This document shows positions 33,998-43,740 of a stretch of 64,000 nucleotides of DNA, piece by piece. The notes under the pieces are model-generated. The model saw nothing but the letters and a program-made list of their open reading frames with translations. It did no database searches and was not told where the DNA came from. The stretch comes from Leucobacter sp. Psy1 (GTDB lineage Bacteria; Actinomycetota; Actinomycetes; Actinomycetales; Microbacteriaceae), in the NCBI RefSeq assembly GCF_020096995.1, contig NZ_CP083692.1:1612001-1676000 (forward strand), given 5' to 3'. Numbering within the stretch: the stretch's first letter is position 1; every line of letters begins with the position of its first letter. Position numbers and translations under genes: made by a program.

Positions 33998-35422
33998 TTA
34001 CACCCCGTAGTAGAGCTCGAACTCGAACGGGTGCACGCGAACGGCCATCGGCATCAGCTCGTTCTCGCGCTTGTACTCGATCCACGTCTCGATGAGCTCC
34101 TCAGTGAAGACGTCGCCCTCGAGCAGGAACTGGTGGTCGGCCTCGAGTGCGTCGAGCGCCTCGCCGAGCGAACCGGGCACCTGGGGGATGTTCTTGGCTT
34201 CCTCCGGGGGAAGCTCGTACAGGTCCTTGTCGATCGGCTCCATCGGCTCGATGCGGTTGCGGATTCCGTCGAGGCCGGCCATGAGCTGCGCAGCAAAGGC
34301 CAGGTAGGGGTTGCCCGAGGCATCGGGAGCACGGAACTCGATGCGCTTCGCCTTCGGGTTCGAGCCGGTGAGCGGGATGCGCACCGCGGCCGAGCGGTTA
34401 CCGGCCGAGTAGGCGAGGTTCACGGGAGCCTCGTAGCCCTTGACGAGTCGGCGGTAACTGTTGATCGTCGGGTTCGTGAACGCGAGCACCGACGGTGCGT
34501 GCTTCAGGATGCCGCCGATGAACCAGCGAGCCGTGTCGGAGAGCTGGGCGTAGCCGTTCTCATCGTAGAAGAGGGGCTCGCCGTCCTTCCACAGCGACAT
34601 GTGAGTGTGCATACCGGAGCCGTTATCGCCGAAGACCGGCTTCGGCATGAAGGTCGCCGTCTTCCCCCACAGCTCGGCCGTGTTCTTCACGACGTACTTG
34701 AACTTGAGCACGTCATCGGCCGCGTGGACCATGGTGTCGAAGCGGTAGTTGATCTCGGCCTGGCCCGGAGCGCCGACCTCGTGGTGCGAGCGCTCGAGCT
34801 GGAGACCCGCCTCGATCAGGCGGAGCGAAATGTCGTCGCGCAGATCGGCCTGCTTGTCGACGGGGGAGACGGGGAAATATCCGCCCTTGGCAGACGTCTT
34901 GTGCCCCAGGTTCCCGCCCTCTTCTTCGCGAGCCGAGTTCCAGTGGGCCTCTTCCGAGTCGATCGCGTACATGGTGCGGTGACCGGTGGTCTCGTAGCGC
35001 ACATCGTCGAAGATGTAGAACTCGGCCTCGGGCGCGAAGAACGCGGTGTCGGCGATACCGGTCGATGCGAGGTAGCGCTCGGCCTTCTTCGCGACCTGAC
35101 GGGGATCCTTCGAGTAGATCTCGCCCGTGCGGGGGTTGTAGATGTCGAAGAGCATGATGAGCGTGCGCTCAGCGCGGAACTGATCGATGTACGCCGTCGT
35201 CACATCGGGGATCAGCTGCTGGTCCGACTCGGCGATGCCGGCGAATCCGCGAATCGAGGAGCCGTCGAACATCTGCCCGACCTCGAAGAAGTCCAGATCG
35301 ACCGTCGCGGCCGGGATGTTGAAGTGCTGCTGCACGCCGGGGAGATCGGTGAAGCGGACGTCGAGGAACTTGACGTCCGTCTCCTTGATGAAATCGATGA
35401 CTTCCTGGGGGGTTTGAAACAT
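33998..35422 (-). CDS. glnA: Glutamine synthetase type I
   Basis: 474 residues; makes glutamine from glutamate and ammonia with [45 protein letters not shown] and the adenylylation site Tyr402 in [14 protein letters not shown] are present, so it is a GlnE target. The start at 35422 ([12 protein letters not shown]) has AGGAG 5 bases upstream and fits the family; an upstream extension of 15 residues is unlikely. Convergent with glnE, divergent from the RDD protein. Confidence 0.97.
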   Translation of the reverse strand: MFQTPQEVIDFIKETDVKFLDVRFTDLPGVQQHFNIPAATVDLDFFEVGQMFDGSSIRGFAGIAESDQQLIPDVTTAYIDQFRAERTLIMLFDIYNPRTGEIYSKDPRQVAKKAERYLASTGIADTAFFAPEAEFYIFDDVRYETTGHRTMYAIDSEEAHWNSAREEEGGNLGHKTSAKGGYFPVSPVDKQADLRDDISLRLIEAGLQLERSHHEVGAPGQAEINYRFDTMVHAADDVLKFKYVVKNTAELWGKTATFMPKPVFGDNGSGMHTHMSLWKDGEPLFYDENGYAQLSDTARWFIGGILKHAPSVLAFTNPTINSYRRLVKGYEAPVNLAYSAGNRSAAVRIPLTGSNPKAKRIEFRAPDASGNPYLAFAAQLMAGLDGIRNRIEPMEPIDKDLYELPPEEAKNIPQVPGSLGEALDALEADHQFLLEGDVFTEELIETWIEYKRENELMPMAVRVHPFEFELYYGV

Positions 35423-35543
35423 GCTGCTCCTATTGCCAGTGCACCTCGGTCGGTGCCGAACGGTCAAGACCCACCATACGACAGACTGGTTTCAGTTCCG
35501 TGTGACGAGTGTTTCCCGCGTGTTACAAACTAAGATGGTCGAT

Positions 35544-35975
35544 ATGCCCAATGCTCCCCAACCACAGCGCTTCGGAGACCTCGAACCCAGCCGGTGGCCG
35601 GGAGAACGGCTCGGTCTGCCTGAGGAGGGCCCGCGGTCCGTCGGACGGATCGGGCGGCGCACGCTGGCGATCCTGCTCGACTGGGGGATCGCCGGCGTCA
35701 TCGCGGCACTCATTGCAGGAGGGGACCCGAACCCGTTCCTGCCGCTGGGCATCTTCGCCCTCATGCAGATCGTGTTCATTCCGACGATCGGCGGCTCAGT
35801 CGGTCACCGGGTCTTCGGACTCCGCTTGGTCCCCATCAGCGGGGGCTGGGTCGGGGTGTGGCGGCCTGTCGTACGCACGCTGCTGCTGGTACTCGTGATC
35901 CCGGTGCTCGTCTGGGACTCGGATCAGCGCGGCTTCCACGACAAGATCGCCGGCACCGTCCTGATTCGCTGGTAA
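35544..35975 (+). CDS. RDD-family membrane protein
   Basis: 143 residues. A soluble N-terminus, then the RDD pattern: RIGRRTLAILLDWG, a second helix LGIFALMQIVFIPT, GGSVGHRVFGLRLV and a third membrane segment VVRTLLLVLVIPVLVWD, ending DQRGFHDKIAGTVLI. Function unknown in general; it regularly sits beside glnA and the DUF4191 gene in actinobacteria. TAAGAT (35531-35536) is 7 bases before ATG 35544, supporting a leaderless start there; ATG 35535 is in frame too. Confidence 0.85.
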   Translation: MPNAPQPQRFGDLEPSRWPGERLGLPEEGPRSVGRIGRRTLAILLDWGIAGVIAALIAGGDPNPFLPLGIFALMQIVFIPTIGGSVGHRVFGLRLVPISGGWVGVWRPVVRTLLLVLVIPVLVWDSDQRGFHDKIAGTVLIRW

Positions 35976-36046
35976 CCGAACTTCTCCCGCACCGAAGCGC
36001 ACTGCACGTGGTACGGGAGAAGCGTGGCCGAATCAGCGTTGTCGGA

Positions 36047-36748
36047 TCAGCGCGGACGCTGCGAGCGGATCTTGTTCGGATCGATGCCCTTCGGGATACC
36101 GACGGGCGCCTGCTTCAGCGAGACCAGTCGGTTGTGCACCGCCTGCACCTCGGGCCGACGGAGTGTCGGCTTCAGCTTGAGGAGCGTACGCGACAGCTTA
36201 TGGAGCGGCACGCTGTCCTCATCGGGACCGACGTAGAGCTCAGTGATCTCCACGTTGCGCAGCACGGGGCGAATGCGGCGCTTCTCTTCAGCGACCAAGC
36301 GTGCCGTGCGCTGCTTCGGACCCTCGCCGATGAGGACCACCCCGCCGCGACCGACGACACGGTAGACGGCGTCCTGCTGACGGTTCATCGCGACGGGGAC
36401 CTCGGAGCCACGCCAGGAGCGGCGGAGCGCGCTTTGCACGACCGCACCGACGGCACCCGGCTGGCCCGCGATTTGTCGGTAGGCGGTGCTCTCGGCACGG
36501 CGGCCGAGGATGATCATGGCGAGCAGGAGACCGACCAGGATGCCGGTGATCGGCCAGAGGATCCAGGAGAATACGCCGCCACCGAGAAGGAACGCGAGCG
36601 CCACTGCGACGAGGATCGGCCCCACGATCGCGAGGAGCATGAGCAGGGGCAGCTTCCGGTCGTGCTGCTTCGTGGTGCGGTACACCTGCACCATCTGCTT
36701 GATGCGACCGGGCTCCTTCGCCGCCTTCTGCTGCTTGTCTTTTGCCAT
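36047..36748 (-). CDS. DUF4191 membrane protein
   Basis: 233 residues from ATG 36748. A basic N-terminus (MAKDKQQKAAKEPGRIKQ), two adjacent membrane helices (about 38-60 and 62-85), then a soluble domain with VYRVVGRGGVVLIGEGP and a C-terminal PVGIPKGIDPNKIR. This layout is that of the actinobacterial DUF4191 family, whose role is unknown. TACGCT lies 7 bases upstream of the ATG, again consistent with a leaderless mRNA. Confidence 0.88.
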   Translation of the reverse strand: MAKDKQQKAAKEPGRIKQMVQVYRTTKQHDRKLPLLMLLAIVGPILVAVALAFLLGGGVFSWILWPITGILVGLLLAMIILGRRAESTAYRQIAGQPGAVGAVVQSALRRSWRGSEVPVAMNRQQDAVYRVVGRGGVVLIGEGPKQRTARLVAEEKRRIRPVLRNVEITELYVGPDEDSVPLHKLSRTLLKLKPTLRRPEVQAVHNRLVSLKQAPVGIPKGIDPNKIRSQRPR

Positions 36749-36921
36749 ACCCTCTAGCGTATCGCGTCGGCGGGCCGCCGCGTGACGCCCAGCGGCCGCG
36801 AGCGGGTTGTTCACAGTGGCTGAGAGGCACCCGACGGTCCACATTCCGACCAGCGAAGGCTCTCTCGACGCGATCCGCAGCGAAGCTGGATTCAGTGGAC
36901 ACCAGAGGAACGGAGCATACG

Positions 36922-37503
36922 GTGAAATCGAACCTGCTGATACCTGGCCGTGGACCTGGCGCGGATGCCCGCCAAGGTCTCGACATCGCAGCGTTCGCCT
37001 GGTGCATCGTTCGCCTGTGCGAGATGGGGCTCCGGGCGCGGGAGCAGGGGGCCTGCTGGGGGCTCGTCACGCTGGACGATCTCGATGTGACGCCCGCCGG
37101 CATCAGCTTCAGACCGGCACAGGGGAGTACAGAGATCCGCTCCCGAACGTCCCGCTCACGTCGGCATCGGCTGAGCGGGCACGACCCGGGCTGCGGCGCA
37201 TTCGGTGTTCCCCGGGAGGCGATCGCAGCCATACTCGGAGCCGCAGACCACCCGGGCGGCGCTGCATATCTGCTCGAGGCAGTTGACGAGGCGATCACGA
37301 TCATCACCGACCAGGGAACTTGGAATGCGACTGCGGCGCTGGAGGCCGTCGAGTTTGCGACCGGGAGGAGGATCAACCCGCAGGCTCCCTCCGAACATAG
37401 GAGTGGCCGTGCCGCCCCTCGGGGACGGCACGGCCACTCGGTTCAGCGCGGACTCAGATACCGAGATCGTCGGCGAAGTCGCCTGCTTCGAGGCGGTTCT
37501 TGA
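36922..37503 (+). CDS. Hypothetical protein, possibly frameshifted at the 3' end
   Basis: I do not recognise a family. GTG at 36922 is preceded by GGAG at 6 bases; third codon positions are G/C-rich through about 37390, supporting real coding. Readable parts are QGLDIAAFAWCIVRLCEMG and GVPREAIAAILGAADH; then AAYLLEAVDEAITIITDQG. The frame runs on for 193 residues, through the terminator hairpin at 37401-37439 and 50 bases into the end of sucB on the other strand. A TAG in the -1 frame stands directly before the hairpin (37398-37400), so the original gene may have ended there and since shifted frame. Confidence 0.5.
   Translation: MKSNLLIPGRGPGADARQGLDIAAFAWCIVRLCEMGLRAREQGACWGLVTLDDLDVTPAGISFRPAQGSTEIRSRTSRSRRHRLSGHDPGCGAFGVPREAIAAILGAADHPGGAAYLLEAVDEAITIITDQGTWNATAALEAVEFATGRRINPQAPSEHRSGRAAPRGRHGHSVQRGLRYRDRRRSRLLRGGS
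37401..37439. terminator. Strong hairpin terminator, sucB 3' end
   Basis: GAGTGGCCGTGCCG (37401-37414) pairs with CGGCACGGCCACTC (37426-37439), continued inside by CCCC/GGGG with one bulged A. It serves the lpdA-sucB operon, and probably also the opposing hypothetical gene. Confidence 0.85.
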
Positions 37504-39199
37504 TCTGCGAGAGGAAGCGCGCGGCATCGGCTCCGTCCACGATCCGGTGATCGTAGGAGAGCGCGAGGTAGACCGTCGAGCGGATCGCGATGGAATCACC
37601 CTCGGGTCCGGAGATGACCAACGGCTTCTTGACGACAGCGCCGGTGCCGAGAATCGCGACCTGGGGCAGGAACACCAGCGGCGTATCGAAGAGCGCGCCG
37701 CGCGAACCGGTGTTCGTCAGCGTGAAGGTGCCACCGCTCAGCTCGTCAGGGGTGAGCTTGTTGTCGCGGGTGCGGGCCGCGAGATCGGCGATCTCGCCTG
37801 CGATCTCCGCCATGTTCTTCTCACCGGCGTTGCGCAGCACCGGCGTCAGCAGACCGCGCTCGGTGTCGACCGCGATGCTGATGTTCTCGGTGTCGGGGTA
37901 GGAGATGCTGTCACCGTCGACGGTCGCGTTGATGACCGGGTAGGTGCGCAGTGCCTCAGCCGCAGCGATGGCGAAGAACGGCAAGAACGAGAGCTTCGAA
38001 CCGGTACGAGCCTGGAACTCATCCTTCTTCGCCGCACGGAACTGGGCGACTCGCGTGACATCGACCTCGACGACCGTGGTGAGCTGAGCGGTCTCCTGCA
38101 GCGAGGCGACCGCGCGCTCGGCGATGACCTTGCGCAGCCGGCTCATCTTCGCGGTCGTACCACGGAGTGCGGAGACCTCGACCGGCTGCTTGGCCTGGGC
38201 GGGTGCAGCAGCCGGGGCGCTCGTGGCCGAGGAGGACGACTGCGAGGCGATCGCCGATTCCACGTCTTCCTTGCGGATGCGTCCGCCGACACCGGTGCCC
38301 TGGATCGAAGCCAGGTCGACGCCGGCATCGTTCGCGAGCTTCCGCACGATCGGCGTGACGTACCCGGAGGAGGGCTGCTGGCCGCCAGACTCGCCGTGAC
38401 GGGGCTTGTCTGCCTGCTCCTGCTTGGGGGCTTCCTCCTGCTTCGGGGCTTCCTCCTGCTTGGGAGCCTCTTCCTGCTTCGGGGCTTCCTCCTGCTTGGG
38501 AGCCTCTTCCTGCTTCGGGGCTTCCTCCTGCTTGGGCGCTTCCTCCTGCTTGGGCGCTTCAGCGGGGGCACCGCTGCCAACGCGCGCGAGTACGGCACCG
38601 ACCTCGGCGGTCTCGTCCTCCTGCACCAGGATCTCCTGGACGACACCCGCGAACGGCGAAGGAACCTCAGTGTCGACCTTGTCGGTCGAGACCTCGAGCA
38701 GGGACTCGTCGACGTCGACGGTGTCGCCGACGCTCTTCAGCCAGCGGGTCACCGTTCCCTCGGTCACGCTCTCGCCCAGTGCGGGCAGCACGACGTCCTG
38801 GCTCTCACCCGACGATCCGCCGGACTCGGCGGACGCGTCGGACTGCTGCTCGGGAGCGGATGCTTCCTCGGGCTCCGGTTCCGGTTCGCTCGGCTGCTCG
38901 GGCTCCTCGGCAGCGGCCGGTTCGGCTGAGCCGGAGTCACTGTCGCTGTCGGAGCTTCCCTCACCTGAGCCGATGCGGGCGAGCTCGGCGCCGACGGCGG
39001 CGGTCTCATCCTCCTCGACCAGAATGGCCTCGAGAACACCCTCGACGGGCGAGGGGACCTCGGTATCGACCTTGTCGGTCGATACTTCGAGCAGGGGCTC
39101 ATCGACAGCCACGTGATCGCCGACGCTCTTGAGCCAGCGGGTCACCGTGCCTTCGGTGACGCTCTCGCCCAGTGCGGGGAGGACGACCGATTCACTCAT
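37454..39199 (-). CDS. sucB: 2-oxoacid dehydrogenase E2, dihydrolipoamide acyl(succinyl)transferase
   Basis: 581 residues. Two lipoyl domains, with lysines at Lys43 and Lys174 (both in STDKVDTEV), an acidic linker between them (about 77-135), a linker of eight APKQE(E/Q) hexapeptides (215-262), a peripheral-subunit-binding domain (about 278-318, VTPIVRKLANDAGVDL) and the catalytic domain with His551 and Asp555 in SYDHRIVDG. Start 39199 gives MSESVVLPALGES; GGAGAAA lies upstream. It follows lpdA by 41 bases. No separate aceF is seen, so this E2 may also serve AceE, as in corynebacteria (inference). Confidence 0.94.
   Translation of the reverse strand: MSESVVLPALGESVTEGTVTRWLKSVGDHVAVDEPLLEVSTDKVDTEVPSPVEGVLEAILVEEDETAAVGAELARIGSGEGSSDSDSDSGSAEPAAAEEPEQPSEPEPEPEEASAPEQQSDASAESGGSSGESQDVVLPALGESVTEGTVTRWLKSVGDTVDVDESLLEVSTDKVDTEVPSPFAGVVQEILVQEDETAEVGAVLARVGSGAPAEAPKQEEAPKQEEAPKQEEAPKQEEAPKQEEAPKQEEAPKQEEAPKQEQADKPRHGESGGQQPSSGYVTPIVRKLANDAGVDLASIQGTGVGGRIRKEDVESAIASQSSSSATSAPAAAPAQAKQPVEVSALRGTTAKMSRLRKVIAERAVASLQETAQLTTVVEVDVTRVAQFRAAKKDEFQARTGSKLSFLPFFAIAAAEALRTYPVINATVDGDSISYPDTENISIAVDTERGLLTPVLRNAGEKNMAEIAGEIADLAARTRDNKLTPDELSGGTFTLTNTGSRGALFDTPLVFLPQVAILGTGAVVKKPLVISGPEGDSIAIRSTVYLALSYDHRIVDGADAARFLSQIKNRLEAGDFADDLGI
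38421..38564 (-). repeat. Coding 18-bp tandem repeat, eight units, in sucB linker
   Basis: Eight consecutive 18-bp units encode the hexapeptide APKQEE (the last one ends in EQ). Units 2-3 and 4-5 are identical as 36-bp pairs and unit 6 repeats unit 2, showing expansion by copying of a double unit. Confidence 0.95.
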
Positions 39200-39240
39200 G
39201 GTGTGTTTCTCCGTTTCGTTGTAAACGTCAGTGGCAGCGA

Positions 39241-40614
39241 CTAGATCGCGTGCAGCGGCTTGCCGGCGAGCTTCAGCATGACCTCGCCGATGGATTCGTT
39301 CTGGGTCGGGTGACCGTGGATGAGCGGAGCGACATCCTCCGGATAGGCCTCCCACCCGACGATGAGCTGCGCTTCGCCGATGAGCTCGCCCACGCGCCCG
39401 CCGATCATGTGAACGCCGACCACGGGACCGTCCTTCACGCGGACAGCCTTCACGGTGCCGGTGGTGCCGAGGATCGAGCTCTTCGCGTTTCCGGCGAGGT
39501 TGTACTCGTAGGCTTCGACCTGGTCATCGCCGTACTGATCCTTCGCCTTCGCCTCCGTGAGTCCGACCGATGCAACCTCCGGGTCGCAGTAGGTGATCTT
39601 CGGAATGTTGACGTCTTCGACGACGACGGGGTTCAGACCCGCGATCTCCTCGGCGACGAAGATGCCCTGCTGGAATCCGCGGTGTGCGAGCTGCAGACCG
39701 GGAACGATGTCTCCGACCGCGTAGACGCCGGAGACGCCGGTTTCGAGGCGATCGTTCACCGTGACGAACCCGCGGTCGAGCGTGACCCCCGCCTCTTCGA
39801 AGCCCAGTCCGTCGGTCACGGGGCCGCGACCCACAGCGACGAGCAGGTAGTCTCCGGTGAACTCGGTGCCGTCCTCGAGCTTGACGGTGACACCGTCATC
39901 CGTCTGCGTGACCGACTCGAACCGGACGCCCAGCGAGAAGTTGATCTTCCGCTTCTTGAACGCGCGCTCCAGCTGCTTCGAGATGGACTCCTCCTCGTTC
40001 GGCACGAGGTGGGGGAGAGCTTCGACGATGGTCACGTCGACGCCGAAGGAGCGCCACACGCTTGCGAACTCGACGCCGATGACACCGCCGCCGAGAATGA
40101 TGGCCTTCTTCGGGATCTCCGTGAGCTGGAGCGCCTGCTCACTCGTGATGACCCGACCGCCGATCTCGAGACCGGGAAGGCTGCGGGAGTACGAACCGGT
40201 GGCGAGGACCACGTACTTCCCACTGATCCGGTCGGACCCGACCTCGACGGTGTGCCCGTCGACCAAGCGGCCTTCGCCCTCGAAGATCTCGATCTTGTTC
40301 GCCTTGAGGAGCCCCTGGAGCCCCTTGTGCTTGGAGGAGACGATGCCCTCGCGGTAGGCGTTAACTGCGTCGATGTCGACGCCTTCGACCGTCGCCTTGA
40401 GGCCGTACTTCGCGCCCTCACGTGCGACATCGACGACCTCAGCCGAGTGGAGGAGCGCCTTGGTGGGAACGCAGCCCCGGTGGAGGCAGGTGCCGCCCAG
40501 CTTGTCCTTCTCTACGATCGCGGCGCTCAGTCCGAGCTGCTGCGCGCGGATCGCTGCGGCGTAGCCGGCGCTGCCGCCGCCCAGAACAACGATGTCAAAC
40601 TGCTGATCGGCCAA
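39241..40614 (-). CDS. lpdA: Dihydrolipoamide dehydrogenase (E3)
   Basis: 457 residues from a TTG at 40614 with GGGAG 8 bases upstream; this gives ADQQFDIVVLGGGSAGYAAA, the usual FAD-binding N-terminus. The redox disulfide is Cys43/Cys48 in GGTCLHRGCVPTKALL; the NAD site reads ILGGGVIGVEFASVW, and the C-terminal HGHPTQNESIGE holds the active-site His-Glu pair. It reoxidises dihydrolipoyl-E2 of the pyruvate and oxoglutarate complexes. First gene of lpdA-sucB. Confidence 0.95.
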   Translation of the reverse strand: MADQQFDIVVLGGGSAGYAAAIRAQQLGLSAAIVEKDKLGGTCLHRGCVPTKALLHSAEVVDVAREGAKYGLKATVEGVDIDAVNAYREGIVSSKHKGLQGLLKANKIEIFEGEGRLVDGHTVEVGSDRISGKYVVLATGSYSRSLPGLEIGGRVITSEQALQLTEIPKKAIILGGGVIGVEFASVWRSFGVDVTIVEALPHLVPNEEESISKQLERAFKKRKINFSLGVRFESVTQTDDGVTVKLEDGTEFTGDYLLVAVGRGPVTDGLGFEEAGVTLDRGFVTVNDRLETGVSGVYAVGDIVPGLQLAHRGFQQGIFVAEEIAGLNPVVVEDVNIPKITYCDPEVASVGLTEAKAKDQYGDDQVEAYEYNLAGNAKSSILGTTGTVKAVRVKDGPVVGVHMIGGRVGELIGEAQLIVGWEAYPEDVAPLIHGHPTQNESIGEVMLKLAGKPLHAI

Positions 40615-40832
40615 GTGGCATCTCCCTCGAGTTGTGCGCGTTGGATGGTCCGTGTCGAGCGGTCTGCCCTGACGCGGCGAACTCCAGCCTACTACTGGTT
40701 GCGTCGTCCCGCTGTCCGTGCGGCGACACACGCTGACGAACGGCGCTGTCGTTGCGCTCGGCGCACTCAGGGTTCGCTCTCGGCGTCACGTTCCAGCTGG
40801 GTTCCGATGGTCGGTTTTCGTAAAATGGAGTC

Positions 40833-41783
40833 GTGAGTAATCCGATCTTCTCAGCCGAGTACCCCGAGCGCCGCGCCGCGGTCCCGAAGGGTCTCCCCAT
40901 GGTCGTGGCTCTGCTCGGCGTCACCGATGCGGGTACGGCGGTCGGACAGCTGGAGAGCTACCTGTGGGAGCGCTACGCTCCGCAGGAGATCGTCCGATTC
41001 AGCGCGGATGAGCTGCTCGACTACCGTGCGAGACGGCCGTTGATCACGTTCGACGAGGACCACCTCGTTGACTACGCCCCTGAAGAGTTGAGCTTGAGCC
41101 TCGCCCACGATGAGCTCGGGGCTCCATTCCTGTTGCTCAGCGGGTACGAGCCCGACTTCCGCTGGGAGCAGTTCATCGATACCGTACTGATGCTTGCGCA
41201 CGAGTTCGAGGTGACCCGGACAGTGTGGACCCACGCGTTGCCGATGCCGGTTCCCCATACCAGGCCGATCCGGGCCACGGTGAGCGGCTCCCGCGAGGAT
41301 CTCATCGCGGACCGCTCGGTGTGGCGGCCGACGACCAAACTCGCGGCCTCGGTGTCTCATGTGCTCGAGTATCGGCTGCACAGTCTCGGCGAAGAGGTGA
41401 CGGGGTTCGCACTCTTGATTCCTCACTACCTGGGCAACACCGAATATCCTGACGCGCTGCTCGCCGCCCTCGACGGGGTTATGGCCGCGTCTGGCCTCTT
41501 CTTCGCCACGGACGATGTGCGACAGAAGGCCGAGACGTTCCGCCTGCAGGTCGACAGCCAGATCGCCGACAACTCCGAGTCGGAGGAGATGGTCCGCACG
41601 CTCGAAGAGCGCCACGATCGCTACATGCAGGATCGCGCGGAGCCGTCACCGCTCATAGACGAGGACGGGGCGATCCCGACGGCAGATCAGCTTGCGAGCG
41701 AGCTCGAGAACTTCCTGGCGAATCGACGCGACGGCGAGGGCGGGGACCTCGGGTTCGACGACGGTCTCGGCGGTCGCGGCTGA
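40833..41783 (+). CDS. PAC2-family protein
   Basis: 316 residues. The PAC2 (proteasome assembly chaperone-like) core is seen in VVALLGVTDAGTAVGQLESYL, LLLSGYEPDFRWEQF and WTHALPMPVPHTRP. Conserved in actinobacteria next to the primary sigma factor gene; its role is unproven. TAAAAT (40821-40826) stands 6 bases before the GTG and there is no spaced Shine-Dalgarno, pointing to a leaderless mRNA. Divergent from lpdA across 218 bases. Confidence 0.87.
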   Translation: MSNPIFSAEYPERRAAVPKGLPMVVALLGVTDAGTAVGQLESYLWERYAPQEIVRFSADELLDYRARRPLITFDEDHLVDYAPEELSLSLAHDELGAPFLLLSGYEPDFRWEQFIDTVLMLAHEFEVTRTVWTHALPMPVPHTRPIRATVSGSREDLIADRSVWRPTTKLAASVSHVLEYRLHSLGEEVTGFALLIPHYLGNTEYPDALLAALDGVMAASGLFFATDDVRQKAETFRLQVDSQIADNSESEEMVRTLEERHDRYMQDRAEPSPLIDEDGAIPTADQLASELENFLANRRDGEGGDLGFDDGLGGRG

Positions 41784-41964
41784 GACGCCGCGGCTGCACA
41801 TCCGCCCAGGGAAAACATGCAATAATCGACGTGGTAACCCATTCAATCCGGGTCCGCGACCGATTTTCGGGAATGCGCCGGGGTTGACATGGGTTTTCAT
41901 GCTGTGAGCAGGTGCCGACCCCTCGGTGCCGCACAGGAGTGAGAACGAGGAGAGAGGCGGCTGC

Positions 41965-43227
<1,263 letters not shown>

Positions 43228-43250
43228 GTCGCAACCGGCCGTCCTCACGC

Positions 43251-43292
43251 ACGAAGGGCGGGGATCCACTTCGGTGGATCCCCGCCCTTCGT
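43251..43292. terminator. Strong bidirectional terminator after sigA
   Basis: Perfect 19-bp stem, from ACGAAGGGCG (43251) to its complement ending at 43292, capped by a TTCG tetraloop (43270-43273). Lies between sigA and the convergent DUF7455 gene. Confidence 0.9.
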
Positions 43293-43306
43293 CGTCGTAC
43301 GACGGA

Positions 43307-43552
43307 TCAGCTCTCGATGAGCTTGTGGCTCTCGTCGTGCCAGGCCTCGGCTACCGGACGCAGCTTCGCCTCGTGTTTGCGCGCGTGGTGCGCGCAGAAG
43401 AGCAGCTCGCTCCCGCCGAGGATGGCGCGGACGTACGCCTGCGCGCCGCAGCTGTCGCAGCGGTCCAGACCCGTGAGGGGGCGGTCGGCTGCCTGGCCGG
43501 CCTGCTCGTCGGCCGATGCGTCCACAGCGTACTCTTGCTCGATCGTGGTCAT
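43307..43552 (-). CDS. DUF7455 small zinc-ribbon-like protein
   Basis: 81 residues. Putative zinc ligands: Cys32 and Cys35 (LDRCDSCGAQAYVR) and Cys53 with His55/His56 (LLFCAHHARKHE). This short protein is found beside parE/gyrB-type genes and sigA across actinobacteria; its function is unknown. GGAGGTTGCC precedes the ATG. Confidence 0.9.
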   Translation of the reverse strand: MTTIEQEYAVDASADEQAGQAADRPLTGLDRCDSCGAQAYVRAILGGSELLFCAHHARKHEAKLRPVAEAWHDESHKLIES

Positions 43553-43740
43553 GGCAACCTCCTTCTCGCGGTTTCAATTGGTTCCATACAACCACGACGG
43601 AGTGGGAACTGCGGTCAGGTGCGCACAGGTTTCGCTGTGCGCGTATCGCGGCGCGATCCGGCACGCGCCGCGTCCCTGCGCGGCCATGTCGGGAGCAGCG
43701 GATACAGTGGACGAGTCGTCCGAACCCCAAGGAGCAGTAC

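Noticed and set aside
37156..37599. Minus-strand open frame of about 147 codons after sucB
   Set aside because: It crosses the sucB terminator and the end of sucB in another frame and has no ribosome-binding site or recognisable motif; the plus-strand frame has better codon third positions.
38421..38564. Array of regular 18-bp repeats suggestive of a CRISPR-like or satellite element
   Set aside because: No spacers separate the units and they stay in frame as APKQEE hexapeptides in the sucB linker. No other CRISPR-like array or cas gene is present in the window.
41785..41964. Complete sigA promoter with TTGACA at 41885
   Set aside because: The -35 hexamer is perfect but no TANNNT box stands at 16-19 bases, so I did not list it as a separate promoter.
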